A stretch of 64,000 nucleotides of DNA, from contig NZ_JOFT01000014.1 of assembly GCF_000725805.1 (NCBI RefSeq), forward strand, positions 248,001 to 312,000, given 5' to 3'. Under the pieces are notes generated by a model. It was not told the DNA's origin. It searched no databases and was given only the letters and a program-made list of their open reading frames with translations. Shown here in pieces: positions 17,386-26,634 of this stretch; positions within the stretch are counted from its first letter, which is position 1; each line of letters opens with the position of its first letter. A program made the position numbers and the translations under genes. This DNA is from Streptomyces xanthophaeus (lineage in GTDB: Bacteria; Actinomycetota; Actinomycetes; Streptomycetales; Streptomycetaceae).

Positions 17386-17506
17386 GTCTTCTCCTCAGCT
17401 ACGACAGACACGGACCTGGGTGTGGACCTCGTCCATCGTATGTGCGACCGGAAGAAGCCCGGAGGGTCGTGTGCGCTATCGCACAAACAGCACCAAAGGC
17501 CTCAGC

Positions 17507-18919
17507 TCACTCGAATCGGGCGGCCAGGAGCACGATGTCCTCGGGGGCCTCGGCCGGATCCCCGTCGGGCAGCACCGTGCGCAGGACGTGGTCGCAGATC
17601 GCGGCCGGGTCGTCCCGGGCGCTACGGGGCACTCCGGCGGCCGCGGCGTGCAGCCGGGCGTAGGCCCGGTCCATGGGGTCGCCGGTGCGGCGCAGGAGCC
17701 CGTCGGTGTACAGCAGCACCGTTTCTCCCGGTGCGGGCTCGATCTCCACGCTCGGGGCCTCCCAGCAGGCCAGCATGCCGAGCGGTGCGGACAGCGAGGT
17801 CTCCACGTACTCGGTGCGGCGATCACCGATGAGCAGCGGCGGGGTGTGCCCGGCGCCCGCCAGGATGATCTTGCGCTGGGCCGGTTCGCAGTAGGCGAAG
17901 AGCGCGGTGGCCGCCCGGGCGGGCTCGGTCAGGCGCAGCAGCAGCTCCAGGTCCGACAGGACGGCGACGGGGTCCTCGCCCTCCATGACGGCGTAGGCGC
18001 GCAGCGATGCCCGCAGCCGGCCCATCGCGGCGACGGCGCTCGGGCCGGAGCCGGTCACCGAGCCGACGGCCAGCCCCAGGGCGCCCTCGGGCAGTGGCAG
18101 GGCGTCGTACCAGTCGCCTCCGCCGTGCGGGCCGGTGTGGTGGCGGGCGGCGAGCTGGACTCCCGGGACCCGCGGCAGCCGGCTGGGCAGCAGCTCCTCG
18201 GCGACGGTGGCCAGGCGCGAGCGGGAGCGCTCGACCTCCAGCATCCGGGCCAGGTGCTCGCAGGCGTGCCGGACGTAGAGCCCGGCGAGGTCGCGCTGGC
18301 GGTCGCTCGGCTCGGCCTGCTCGTCGTAGAGCCAGACGGCCGCGCCGAGCCGGCCGGTGGCTTCGGCGGTCAGCGGCAGCGCGTAGCTGGCGGCGTAGCC
18401 GAGGCGGGCCGCGACCTCGCGGTGGCGCGGGTCCACGGGAGCGGCGAAACCGCCGGTCCCGGCGGGGGCGCCCGGTTCGGGGAGCACCTCGGAGCCGCCC
18501 TGGGCGTCGGGGAGGCCGTCGAGGATGCGGCCGTAGGAGGTCGCGCTGCGCGGCACGGTCTCGATGTGGCCGAGGTCGGCGCGGCCGAGGCCCAGGCCGA
18601 TCGTGGTGCTGGGCCCGAGGCCGTCGGAGGGTTCCAGGACGAGCAGTCCGCGGCGGGCGCCGACGAGGGCGGCTCCGGCCCGCAGGAACTCGTGGAGGGA
18701 GGAGTCGAGGTCATCGGCGCGGGCCAGGCGCTCGGTGAGCTCGTGGAGGGTGGTGAGGTCCGAGACCATTCCTGCGAGCCGGTCCTGGATCAGGCTGCCG
18801 GGGCCTGGCGGAGGGGCGGGCCGGGGGGTGCTCAGGGCGGGTGCGGGCGCCACAGTGTGCGGTGACGTGGTAACTGCTGGATCGATTCCAGCCACTTTCG
18901 GCAGATGCGGGGCGCTCAT
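17507..18919 (-). CDS. GAF-domain SpoIIE/PP2C-type phosphatase with altered metal motifs
   Basis: The 470-residue protein has a GAF-like sensory region (about 55-215) and a SpoIIE domain (about 235-465). SpoIIE landmarks are G-G-D-W-Y-D-A and L-Y-T-D-G-L. However, the normally invariant G-D-V-x-G-H-G reads G-S-V-T-G-S-G, and the terminal D-D-(I/V) reads E-D-I, so two metal-binding Asp are changed. These enzymes usually dephosphorylate anti-anti-sigma factors; this one may be inactive or altered. The ATG at 18919 was chosen because the upstream extension lacks coding character. It faces away from the PrimPol-like gene. Confidence 0.88.
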   Translation of the reverse strand: MSAPHLPKVAGIDPAVTTSPHTVAPAPALSTPRPAPPPGPGSLIQDRLAGMVSDLTTLHELTERLARADDLDSSLHEFLRAGAALVGARRGLLVLEPSDGLGPSTTIGLGLGRADLGHIETVPRSATSYGRILDGLPDAQGGSEVLPEPGAPAGTGGFAAPVDPRHREVAARLGYAASYALPLTAEATGRLGAAVWLYDEQAEPSDRQRDLAGLYVRHACEHLARMLEVERSRSRLATVAEELLPSRLPRVPGVQLAARHHTGPHGGGDWYDALPLPEGALGLAVGSVTGSGPSAVAAMGRLRASLRAYAVMEGEDPVAVLSDLELLLRLTEPARAATALFAYCEPAQRKIILAGAGHTPPLLIGDRRTEYVETSLSAPLGMLACWEAPSVEIEPAPGETVLLYTDGLLRRTGDPMDRAYARLHAAAAGVPRSARDDPAAICDHVLRTVLPDGDPAEAPEDIVLLAARFE

Positions 18920-19443
18920 GGCGTCCGCCTTTCCACCTGGTGCGATTCGCCGAATAGCATCGCAAACCCCCAGACCGTGCTGCGCCGCCATCAAGGAATC
19001 CACATCTACACGCACACGTGGATCCATGTCCAGCATTGCCCAGGTGGGAATCCTGGTGTCCGTGGGACGGCAACTCACTGTCCAGCCAAGGCTAGAACTT
19101 GGCTGGAAAAAGCTGGAAGCCGACGGTTTTTGCGGTCGACTGGGCGGGCGTTCCAGAGAGCACGGGTACGTACTCCGCAGTGTCCGGGGTCAGTTGGCGC
19201 CGCCCGCACCTGTCGGGAACCGCCCGGCGCGGGCCGTCGTCCTTAGCGGCGGAAGCCGCTCCCGGTGCCGGCGCGGGTCGCGTTCCGCCCCCGCCGGGCG
19301 TTTGATGGACCCGATAAGAAAACTGCACGAACCGTGTGAACCTGCTTCAAGCGGACAGTGACGCGAAACGTGTACGTGTAGTGATGCACCTGTTACATGG
19401 TGTGATGTGGCCCTCGGCGTTCAACGGAAAGGAACGAGCGCTC
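18920..19443. other. 524-bp divergent intergenic region
   Basis: It lies between the phosphatase (leftward) and the PrimPol-like gene (rightward) and must hold both promoters. A 9-bp perfect inverted repeat is at 19082-19106. The base composition is notably less GC-rich from 19320 to 19430, next to the rightward gene. No gene is supported here. Confidence 0.6.
19082..19106. promoter_or_regulatory. Perfect 9-bp inverted repeat in the divergent region
   Basis: CCAGCCAAG (19082-19090) and CTTGGCTGG (19098-19106) separated by 7 bases, followed by AAAAAG. It could be an operator for one of the divergent genes. No regulator is assigned. Confidence 0.4.
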
Positions 19444-20196
19444 ATGCGCGAGATCCTCGGAAGGCGTCTCCAGCGGCTCCGCAAGCGCCTCCAGTCCCGG
19501 TCCCGGCCCCGGCGTTCCGCTGCCGGAGCGGGCCGCCCGCCCGCCCTCCTCGACGCGGCCCTCACCTGCGCCGCCGTGTGGCAGTGGCCCGTACTGCCCG
19601 GAGTCGGCCGGTCCGGCACGGACAGCTCGAAGTGCGCATGCCCCGACCCCGACTGCGTCGTCCCCGGCGCGCACCCCTTCGACCCGGGACTGCTCGCCGC
19701 CACCACCGACCCCCGGATGGTGACCTGGTGGTGGACCAACCGGCCCACCGCACCCGTCCTCCTGGCCACCGGCGGGGCCGCCCCGTGCGCGGTGAGCCTG
19801 CCGGCCGCCGCGGCGGCGCGGGCCCTCGTACGGCTGGACGCGCAGGGCATGCGGCTCGGCCCGGTGCTGGCCACGCCCACCCGCTGGTCGCTGCTGGTGG
19901 CCCCGTACTCGCTGGAACGGCTCGGCGAGCTCCTCTACGCGAAGGACCACGTCCCCTCGTCGCTGCGTTTCCACGGTGAGGGCGGCTACGTGCTCCTGCC
20001 GCCCTCCGCCGCGTCCAGCGGCGGGCAGGTGCGCTGGGAGCGCGAACCCGGGCTCCAACTGCTGTCGCGGAGCCAGTCCCGGCAGCGGCCGGCGGACGGC
20101 GCGAGGATCTGGCTGCCCGAGGTCGAGGCGGTCGTGGACGCACTGGTCGAGGCGAGCAGCGGAGCGCCCGGCGGCGGCAGCCGGCTGGCGTACTGA
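19444..20196 (+). CDS. PrimPol-fold (bifunctional DNA primase/polymerase-like) protein, catalytic Asp pair not seen
   Basis: The 250-residue protein has a basic N-terminus (LGRRLQRLRKRLQ) followed by features of the bifunctional primase/polymerase N-terminal domain: P-V-L-P-G, C-x-C-P-D-P-D-C, W-W-W-T-N-R-P and L-L-A-T-G-G. Where active members have an Asp-x-Asp metal motif just after A-T-G, this protein reads C-A-V-S-L-P-A, so polymerase activity looks lost. Length and motif order match a conserved Streptomyces family usually named DNA primase. The ATG at 19444 follows AAAGGAAC; a GTG at 19336 in frame would add 36 residues. Its function is unknown. Confidence 0.8.
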   Translation: MREILGRRLQRLRKRLQSRSRPRRSAAGAGRPPALLDAALTCAAVWQWPVLPGVGRSGTDSSKCACPDPDCVVPGAHPFDPGLLAATTDPRMVTWWWTNRPTAPVLLATGGAAPCAVSLPAAAAARALVRLDAQGMRLGPVLATPTRWSLLVAPYSLERLGELLYAKDHVPSSLRFHGEGGYVLLPPSAASSGGQVRWEREPGLQLLSRSQSRQRPADGARIWLPEVEAVVDALVEASSGAPGGGSRLAY

Positions 20197-20313
20197 CCTA
20201 CGGGGCGGGCCGGCGTCGGCGGATCACTCGTACGGGTGCCAGCTGGGCCGGTTTCCAAGGGAATTGGGCGCGGGGATCTCCGTGCCCCATTCCCGCGTCG
20301 CTATCTTCGGCGA

Positions 20314-20886
20314 ATGAATCTCCGCCTGATCGGTATCGGTGCCGGTGTGCTGATCATCTTGTCGCTCCCGCTCGCCGGGGCGATCGCGGGACCGGATTTC
20401 GCTGGTCAGGACGACGGAAAAGGCGGCGGCCTGTTCTCGACCCTCGGCCTCACGGAGCCATCGCGCCCATCGCCCGCGCCTGCGTCGCCCGAGTCTTCCC
20501 CGCCCTCGCCCCAGCAGCCCGGCCCGCCCGAGCAGGCCCGTACGGATTCCCGGTGCGGCCCCGAACTGTCCTCGCCGCACGGCGTGGAGGCCCAGACGTG
20601 CGTTCTGGAGGGGGAGGGCCGTACGTGGGGCCGCAGTTACTACCGGAACACGAGCGGCCGTCCACTGGACGCCGTGCTGACCGTGATGGGGCCGGCCGGG
20701 CGGACGGTGCAGATCCGGTGCACGGTCGGCGCGGGGGACGAGCCGGGGCTGTGTGAGACGCCGAGGGAGCTTTCGGCGGGTGAGCCGGACGACTACTCGG
20801 CTGTTGCGGAATTTGCAGTTCCGGATGATGAAGGTGCGCTGCTCCTGCGGTCCGGGAGCAACTCACCGGCACCGGGTGACGGTTGA
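20314..20886 (+). CDS. Hypothetical secreted or membrane-anchored protein
   Basis: The 190-residue protein begins with a hydrophobic segment (MNLRLIGIGAGVLIILSLPL) serving as signal or anchor, then a Pro/Ser-rich linker (about 48-75) and a compact domain with four Cys (C-G-P-E, Q-T-C-V, I-R-C-T, L-C-E-T) that could form two disulfides outside the cell. It lies downstream of the PrimPol-like gene and is followed by a strong hairpin. No known family was recognised. Confidence 0.75.
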   Translation: MNLRLIGIGAGVLIILSLPLAGAIAGPDFAGQDDGKGGGLFSTLGLTEPSRPSPAPASPESSPPSPQQPGPPEQARTDSRCGPELSSPHGVEAQTCVLEGEGRTWGRSYYRNTSGRPLDAVLTVMGPAGRTVQIRCTVGAGDEPGLCETPRELSAGEPDDYSAVAEFAVPDDEGALLLRSGSNSPAPGDG

Positions 20887-20905
20887 GAACCGCCGAAAAA
20901 CAAGG

Positions 20906-20945
20906 GCCCGGTCGCTGGCGACGGGGGATGCACCAGCGACCGGGC
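20906..20945. terminator. Hairpin terminator after the secreted-protein gene
   Basis: A 13-bp perfect stem (20906-20918 with 20933-20945), 14-base loop. Confidence 0.8.
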
Positions 20946-21066
20946 TACAAGAACCGTAACAAGAGATCGCCTGTTCGCAAATTCGATCTCTGAAATTCGG
21001 ACATCGATTTGCAGGCGATTAGCGGGAGTTGTGACTCCGGTCACCGCGATCCCGCGTGCGTGCAGG

Positions 21067-22041
21067 TCAGCTGAGGGTCACCTGGCGGTTGGTGAGCCCG
21101 CCGCGCGCCCGGCGCTCCTCGGTGGTCAGCGGTGCGTCCGAGGCCAGGGCTCCGGCCAGGCGCTCCGCGAACTCGGCCGCGGGCTTCTCGACATCGTCGG
21201 CCGTGACTCCGGTGGGCAGGTCCCAGACCGGGACCATGAGGCCGTGTGCACGGAAGGAACCGACCAGTCGGGTGCCTTCGCCGAGCGAGGACGTGCCCGC
21301 GGCGTGCAGCCGGGCGAGGGCGTCGAGCAGCTTCTCCTCGGGGTGCGGCATGACCCAGCGCAGGTGGTTCTTCTCCGGGGTCTCGCACCAGTACGCCGCG
21401 TCCACGCCGGAGAGCTTGACCGTGGGAATGGCCGCTGCGTTGGCGCGTTCGAGCGAGGCGGCGATCTCGGGGGAGGCGCTCTGCGCGCTCTCCGATTCCG
21501 GAATCCAGAATTCGAAGCCGCTGTGCACAACCGGCTCGAAACCGCCGTCGGAGTCCAGGAGATCCTGAAGTCGGGGCCCCTCGGCGGGAACGCGGCGGGC
21601 CGGAACGGGAGTCCCCGGATCGGCTACGAGGGCACGCTCCAGGGTGTCGGCCATGTCGCGGCCGAGGTCCCCGGTGGAGGACTCGTTCTGCAGGCCGATC
21701 AGGACGGACCCGTCCTCGCGGCGCAGGGCCGGCCAGGCCATGGGCAGTACGGTCACCAGCGTGACCGAGGGAACGCCCTCGGGCAGGCCGCCCTTGAGGG
21801 ACAGCGGGACGGTGGCGGCCGGTACGAGCTCGCGCAGCGCGACCCAGTCGCACTCGCCCGGCAGTCCCTCGAACGGGCGCTGCACGTGCTCGGTGACGGC
21901 GTGCGCGGCGGCTGCGCCGTGGCAGGCCTTGTATCGGCGCCCGGAGCCGCAGGGACAGGGCTCGCGAGCGCCCACCACCGGGATCTCACCGTTGTTGAGC
22001 TGCGGCTTTGCAGTCTTCGCTGCGGGGCGCTTCTTGGCCAT
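21067..22041 (-). CDS. SEC-C motif protein (DUF5926 family)
   Basis: The 324-residue cytoplasmic protein has a basic start M-A-K-K-R-P followed by a SEC-C zinc-binding motif [13 protein letters not shown] (about 29-41), as found at the tail of SecA, then an uncharacterised DUF5926 domain. The ATG at 22041 was chosen because the protein family starts M-A-K-K-R. No enzymatic function is known; a role in protein quality control or ribosome/Sec contact can only be guessed. Confidence 0.88.
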   Translation of the reverse strand: MAKKRPAAKTAKPQLNNGEIPVVGAREPCPCGSGRRYKACHGAAAAHAVTEHVQRPFEGLPGECDWVALRELVPAATVPLSLKGGLPEGVPSVTLVTVLPMAWPALRREDGSVLIGLQNESSTGDLGRDMADTLERALVADPGTPVPARRVPAEGPRLQDLLDSDGGFEPVVHSGFEFWIPESESAQSASPEIAASLERANAAAIPTVKLSGVDAAYWCETPEKNHLRWVMPHPEEKLLDALARLHAAGTSSLGEGTRLVGSFRAHGLMVPVWDLPTGVTADDVEKPAAEFAERLAGALASDAPLTTEERRARGGLTNRQVTLS

Positions 22042-22127
22042 CGTGGGTGTCTCCCGGTTGCGGCGGTACGGCGTCGTGTCTGGGCGCGAGCCTAGCCGTT
22101 CGTACCGCCGGAACCGGTGGGGTGCGG

Positions 22128-22156
22128 CCGGGAGCACGGTCGGCGTGCGCTCCCGG
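22128..22156. terminator. Possible hairpin terminator
   Basis: The arms CCGGGAGC (22128-22135) and GCTCCCGG (22149-22156) lie downstream of the leftward ATPase gene at 22209. Confidence 0.5.
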
Positions 22157-22208
22157 ACGGCCGCCTGTGCGGATGACCGGTACTGCTGTCGGGGATCCCG
22201 TCGGACGC

Positions 22209-22814
22209 TCAGGGATCCAGGTCGTCGAAGGCGGTGCTGAAGTCGATCGCCGGGGGCGCAACGCGCGTAGCGAAATCCTCGTGCCGGGGCCCACAGGCAA
22301 CGACCACCCATACGGTGACCTCACCCGCCGCTCCGTCCCGGACACCCCAGTCCTGGGCCAGCGCGCTGATGATGTTCAGCCCCCGGCCGCCCCGTGCGGT
22401 GACCGACGGCGTGGCCGGAACCGGGCGGGTGGGCCCGCCGCCGTCCGTGACCTCGACCGTGAGTCGTCCCGCCTTGTCGACGCGCCATGCGGCGCGTATC
22501 TCCCCGTCCCCGACTTCTCCCGCGCCCAGCGGTCTGCCATGTCGGCAGGCATTGCTGAGCAGTTCGGAAAGGATCAGAACGGCATCGTCCACGACCGTTT
22601 CGGACACCCCGCTGATGCGCAGTTGTTCACGCATGCGGTGTCTCGCTTCGCCCACGCCCGCAGGACCATGGCGTACGTCCATGCACGACGACGTGGGCAC
22701 TTCCTGTGCCACCACCAACGCCACCCCCGGAACCTCCTTAGCCCCACGCATGGTCTGGATGCCCCAATGGCCTGGACCGGAAACCGCCGGGGCGGAGCAC
22801 TCTGACGCATTCAT
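22209..22814 (-). CDS. Anti-sigma-type ATP-binding regulator (HATPase_c_2)
   Basis: The 201-residue protein has an N-terminal segment of about 50 residues and then a GHKL ATPase domain: N-box [13 protein letters not shown]1 motif V-T-D-G-G-G and G2 G-G-R-G-L-N-I-I. Such proteins are frequent in Streptomyces and act as RsbW-like serine kinases or sigma-binding switches. ATG 22814 is used; the ATGs inside the first 45 codons are alternatives. It lies upstream of the SEC-C gene on the same strand with a hairpin between. Confidence 0.87.
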   Translation of the reverse strand: MNASECSAPAVSGPGHWGIQTMRGAKEVPGVALVVAQEVPTSSCMDVRHGPAGVGEARHRMREQLRISGVSETVVDDAVLILSELLSNACRHGRPLGAGEVGDGEIRAAWRVDKAGRLTVEVTDGGGPTRPVPATPSVTARGGRGLNIISALAQDWGVRDGAAGEVTVWVVVACGPRHEDFATRVAPPAIDFSTAFDDLDP

Positions 22815-22895
22815 GACGAACGAATGCGGAGTGGATGCGCCGGAGCACACCCCGTGACGCCCGGGTCGCGCGTGACGGGTGGGCAAATAGGGACG

Positions 22896-23684
22896 TCAGC
22901 GCCCTAGTTGTGACAGAACCTGTCGCGGCCTGTTCGTGATGATCGCTTCCACACCCAGATCAGCGCACAGCTGAACGTCTTCTGGCTCGTTCACGGTCCA
23001 TACGTGCACGGAGTGCCCCGCACCCTGGAGCTTGCGGATGAAGCCGGGATGACTGCGCACGATGCGCATCCCCGGACCGGCGATCTTCACCCCGGCCGGC
23101 AGTCGCCCGTCCCGCATCCGGGGCGAGATGAACTGCATCAGGTACACGGTCGGGATCGTCGGCGCGGCCGCGCGCACCCGGTGCAGGGAGCGGGCCGAGA
23201 AGCTCATGACCCGGACCGGGTGAGGTCCCTCGGCGGGCGGTGCGTCCAGGCCGAACCGCTTGAGCAGGAAGAGGAGGCGCTCCTCCACCTGTCCGGCCCA
23301 GCGGGTCGGGTGCTTCGTCTCGATCGCGAGCTGCACCGGCCGCCCGGTGTCGGAGACCAGCTCCAGCAGCCGCTCCAGGGTGAGGACGGACGTGCGCTCC
23401 GGGTCCGCGTCCCAGTCGGGGGACTCCTCGCGGTCCTTCCAGGAGCCGAAGTCCAGGGCGGCGAGGTCCGCCAGCTCAAGGGCGGAGACGGCGCCGCGGC
23501 CGTTCGAGGTGCGGTTCACCCGGCGGTCGTGCACCAGGACGAGATGGCCGTCGGCGGTGAGCCGGACATCGCATTCGAGCGCGTCCGCGCCGTCCTCGAT
23601 GGCCTTGCGGTAGGCGGCCAGGGTGTGCTCGGGGGCGTCCTCCGAGGCGCCGCGGTGGGCGACGACCTGGATGGGGCGCGGCAT
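22896..23684 (-). CDS. Glycerophosphodiester phosphodiesterase
   Basis: The 262-residue protein has GDPD motifs: A-H-R-G-A-S-E-D-A-P-E-H-T (catalytic His, Glu) near residues 9-21, E-C-D-V-R (metal ligands) and H-D-R (second His). It hydrolyses glycerophosphodiesters to glycerol-3-phosphate and an alcohol. There is no signal peptide, so it is intracellular. The ATG at 23684 is used; a GTG four codons upstream is possible. Confidence 0.93.
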   Translation of the reverse strand: MPRPIQVVAHRGASEDAPEHTLAAYRKAIEDGADALECDVRLTADGHLVLVHDRRVNRTSNGRGAVSALELADLAALDFGSWKDREESPDWDADPERTSVLTLERLLELVSDTGRPVQLAIETKHPTRWAGQVEERLLFLLKRFGLDAPPAEGPHPVRVMSFSARSLHRVRAAAPTIPTVYLMQFISPRMRDGRLPAGVKIAGPGMRIVRSHPGFIRKLQGAGHSVHVWTVNEPEDVQLCADLGVEAIITNRPRQVLSQLGR

Positions 23685-23923
23685 TGCGTGGGTCACCGGG
23701 TCATGGTGCCACCGCCGGGGGCCCGGGCGAAGGGGACGGGTACGACAGGTGCGTCCGAAATGTCGGATATAAAGGATGCCAGGAGATACACAGGTGCGGC
23801 TTACAGTGCTCTGACGGGCCATGGGAAAGGCTTTGCTCAGGAACTTGTGCGGCACGTCGAACGTTCAGTCGGACCGATATCGCCAGAGATTTCTGAAGCC
23901 GTGTGTGACGAGGAGAGAGCGCT

Positions 23924-25519
23924 GTGAGCACCGAGAACGAGGGCACCGCGGCCCACACGCCCCCCGCGGCCCCGTCAGCACCCCCTGCTCCGGCCTCCGA
24001 GACGCAGGCCCCGGCAGCGGCTCCGCAGCCGGCCGACGCACCCCCGGCGGCTGCTGCCCCCGCTGCCCCCGCTGTTTCTGCCGCGCCCGCTCCGGCCGGG
24101 CAGCCTGCCGCGCCTGCGGAGCCGGTGACGCAGCAGCTCCCGCCGACGCCCGTGCCGGGCGCCGAGCAGACCCAGCAGCTGCCGCCCACCCCTGCTGCCC
24201 CGCCCGCGCCGCCCGCCCAGGCCCCCGCCCCGGCCTATGCCCAGGCTCCTGCGCCGCACGATCCCGCTCCGCAGGGCCCGGCCCCGCACGGCGCCGAGGG
24301 CTGGCCGCCCCCGCCGCCCGCGGTGCCTGCGTACGGCGCCGGGGGCCACGGCGGCGGTGCCTGGGGCGCGCACCCGACCCCCGACGGCACCCCGCCGCCC
24401 AAGCGGAAGGGCAGGGGCGCTCTCATCGCGGGCGTGCTCGTGGCGGCCCTCCTCGCGGGCGGCATCGGCGGCGGCATCGGTTACTGGGCCGCGGACCGCA
24501 GCGACAACGGCAGTGGCTCGACCACGATCAGCGCCGCCACCCCCAAGGAGCTCAAGCGCGACGCCGGCTCCATCGCGGGCCTCGCCGCGGGCGCCCTGCC
24601 CAGCGTGGTCACCCTCGAGGCCTCGGCCGGCGACGGCGAGGCCGGCACCGGCACCGGCTTCGTCTACGACCAGCAGGGCCACATCCTCACCAACAACCAC
24701 GTGGTCGCCTCCGCGGCCAACGGCGGCAAGCTCACCGCGACCTTCTCGGACGGCAAGAAGTACGAGGCCGAGGTGGTCGGCCGGGCCGAGGGCTACGACG
24801 TGGCCGTCCTCAAGCTGAAGAACCCGCCGGCGGGACTCAAGCCGCTGCCGCTCGGTGACTCCGAGAAGGTCGCCGTCGGCGACTCGACGATCGCGATCGG
24901 TGCCCCCTTCGGGCTGTCCAACACGGTCACCACCGGCATCGTCAGCGCGAAGAACCGTCCGGTCGCCTCCGGTGACGGCTCCGGCGGCAAGAACTCCTAC
25001 ATGAGCGCGCTCCAGACCGACGCCTCGATCAACCCGGGCAACTCCGGCGGCCCGCTCCTCGACGGCCGCGGCGCGGTCATCGGCATCAACTCCGCGATCC
25101 AGTCGGCGGGCAACGGCGGCTTCGGCGGTGGCCAGGCCGGTTCGATCGGCCTCGGCTTCGCCATCCCGATCAACCAGGCGAAGAACGTCGCGGAGTCCTT
25201 GATCAAGACCGGCAAGCCGGTCTACCCGGTGATCTCGGTCTCCGTGGACCTCCAGGCCAAGGCGGAGGGCGCGAAGATCTCCGAGCAGGGCGCGGCCGCC
25301 AACGAACTGGTCGACCCCAACGGTCCGGCCGGCAAGGCGGGCCTCAAGCCGGGTGACCTGATCACCGAGTTCGGCGGCAAGCCGGTCGACAGCGGCCCGA
25401 GCCTGATCAGCATGATCTGGACGTACAAGCCCGGCGACACGGTGAAGCTGACCTACCAGCGCGGCGGCAAGCCGACCACCGTGGACATCACGCTCGGCTC
25501 GCGGGTGGGCGACAAGTAG
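23924..25519 (+). CDS. Membrane-anchored HtrA-like serine protease with PDZ domain
   Basis: The 531-residue protein has a long Pro/Ala-rich cytoplasmic tail (about 1-160), one membrane helix (about 165-190) and an extracytoplasmic trypsin-like domain with triad His in T-N-N-H-V-V, Asp in Y-D-V-A-V-L and Ser in G-N-S-G-G-P-L. A C-terminal PDZ domain (about 430-520) follows, with G-P-A-G-K-A-G-L-K-P-G-D. It probably degrades or processes misfolded exported proteins. GTG 23924 follows the GAGGAGAG site. The gene ends in a 19-bp perfect terminator hairpin. Confidence 0.95.
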   Translation: MSTENEGTAAHTPPAAPSAPPAPASETQAPAAAPQPADAPPAAAAPAAPAVSAAPAPAGQPAAPAEPVTQQLPPTPVPGAEQTQQLPPTPAAPPAPPAQAPAPAYAQAPAPHDPAPQGPAPHGAEGWPPPPPAVPAYGAGGHGGGAWGAHPTPDGTPPPKRKGRGALIAGVLVAALLAGGIGGGIGYWAADRSDNGSGSTTISAATPKELKRDAGSIAGLAAGALPSVVTLEASAGDGEAGTGTGFVYDQQGHILTNNHVVASAANGGKLTATFSDGKKYEAEVVGRAEGYDVAVLKLKNPPAGLKPLPLGDSEKVAVGDSTIAIGAPFGLSNTVTTGIVSAKNRPVASGDGSGGKNSYMSALQTDASINPGNSGGPLLDGRGAVIGINSAIQSAGNGGFGGGQAGSIGLGFAIPINQAKNVAESLIKTGKPVYPVISVSVDLQAKAEGAKISEQGAAANELVDPNGPAGKAGLKPGDLITEFGGKPVDSGPSLISMIWTYKPGDTVKLTYQRGGKPTTVDITLGSRVGDK

Positions 25520-25551
25520 CTGCGCCAAGCAGCTGCCGTCAGTGCTGGCTT

Positions 25552-25597
25552 GTTGGGAGGGGCCGTAGGCGCGATTGTGCCTACGGCCCCTCCCAAC
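25552..25597. terminator. 19-bp perfect hairpin terminator
   Basis: Arms 25552-25570 and 25579-25597 pair perfectly with an 8-base loop. The second arm ends only 19 bp before the LysR start codon, so the next promoter has to lie within or just after the hairpin. Confidence 0.88.
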
Positions 25598-25603
25598 GTC
25601 CGC

Positions 25604-25617
25604 TTATGCTTCTCCGG
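25604..25617 (+). promoter_or_regulatory. Probable -10 element for a leaderless LysR mRNA
   Basis: TATGCT at 25604-25609 sits 7 bp before the GTG at 25617, and no Shine-Dalgarno sequence exists. Transcription would start at or next to the GTG. Confidence 0.45.
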
Positions 25618-26522
25618 TGTTCGATTCCCGGCACATCCGGACCTTCCACGCGGTCGTCGCCTCCGGGTCCTATTCGGCGGCGGCCCGCGTCCTCGGGTAC
25701 ACCCAGCCCGCGATCACCCAGCAGATGAAGGCACTCGAACGTGCCGTCGGTACGCCCCTGTTCACCCGCCTCGGCCGCAGGATGCAGCTCACCGAGGCCG
25801 GGGAATCGCTCTCCCGGCACGCCGAGACCATCCTCGGCAGCCTGTCCGCCGCCGAGGCCCAGCTCAAGGCCTACGCCCGCCTGCGCACCGGACGGGTCAA
25901 GCTGTGCGGGTTTCCCAGCGCCAACGTCACGCTCGTCCCAGAGGCGCTCAGTGGCCTGGCCAAGGAGCATCCGGGGGTGCAGGTCGAACTGCTGGAGGGG
26001 GAGCCGCCGGATTCCCTGCGCAGGCTGGAGCGGGGGGAATGCGACATCACCCTGGCCTTCACCTATCCCGGGCTGCACGAGGACATCCCGGACGAGGTCA
26101 CCGAGGTCAGGCTGCTCGAGGACCAGCTGACGGTGCTCCTGCCGACCGGGCATCCGCTGGCCCGAAGGCGGGCCGTGCACCTGGCCGACCTGGCCGAGGA
26201 ACGCTGGATCGCGGGCTGCCCGCGCTGCCGGGCCAACCTGCTGCACGAGTGCGCCGAGCTGGGCTTCGTCCCCGACATCCGGTTCGCCACCGACGACAAC
26301 CTGGTGGTGCAGAGCCTGGTGGCGCAGGGTCTGGGCGTGGCCATGATGCCCGCGCTCGTGCTGCCCTCCCTCTCCCTGAACCGGGTCTGCGGGCGCGCGC
26401 TCCAGCCTGCCGCGCGCCGCCACATATCCGCGTACGTCTACCGCGACCATCTGCGGGTCCCGGCTACGGCCGTGGTCCTCGACGCGCTGAAGCAGGTGGC
26501 CGCGAACCGCATCGGGTGCTGA
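25617..26522 (+). CDS. LysR-family transcriptional regulator
   Basis: The 301-residue protein has an N-terminal winged HTH (about 1-60; S-Y-S-A-A-A-R-V-L-G-Y-T-Q-P-A-I-T-Q-Q) and a LysR substrate-binding domain. GTG 25617 is the first start before the HTH and has no ribosome site, suggesting leaderless translation. It precedes a cysteine dioxygenase-like gene and a YeiH-type exporter on the same strand. In E. coli the exporter gene yeiH also sits beside a LysR gene, yeiE. A role as sulfur-responsive activator of these two genes is inferred. Confidence 0.9.
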   Translation: MFDSRHIRTFHAVVASGSYSAAARVLGYTQPAITQQMKALERAVGTPLFTRLGRRMQLTEAGESLSRHAETILGSLSAAEAQLKAYARLRTGRVKLCGFPSANVTLVPEALSGLAKEHPGVQVELLEGEPPDSLRRLERGECDITLAFTYPGLHEDIPDEVTEVRLLEDQLTVLLPTGHPLARRRAVHLADLAEERWIAGCPRCRANLLHECAELGFVPDIRFATDDNLVVQSLVAQGLGVAMMPALVLPSLSLNRVCGRALQPAARRHISAYVYRDHLRVPATAVVLDALKQVAANRIGC

Positions 26523-26634
26523 CCCTCCGGCCCGGCCCACCCCGGTCCTCCCCCTTCAATCCATAAGTTGTGCTTGGGATTTCGGGTAAGAACTGTCGTT
26601 GGACGTGATGGAACGACGGCAGGACGCTGCCGGT

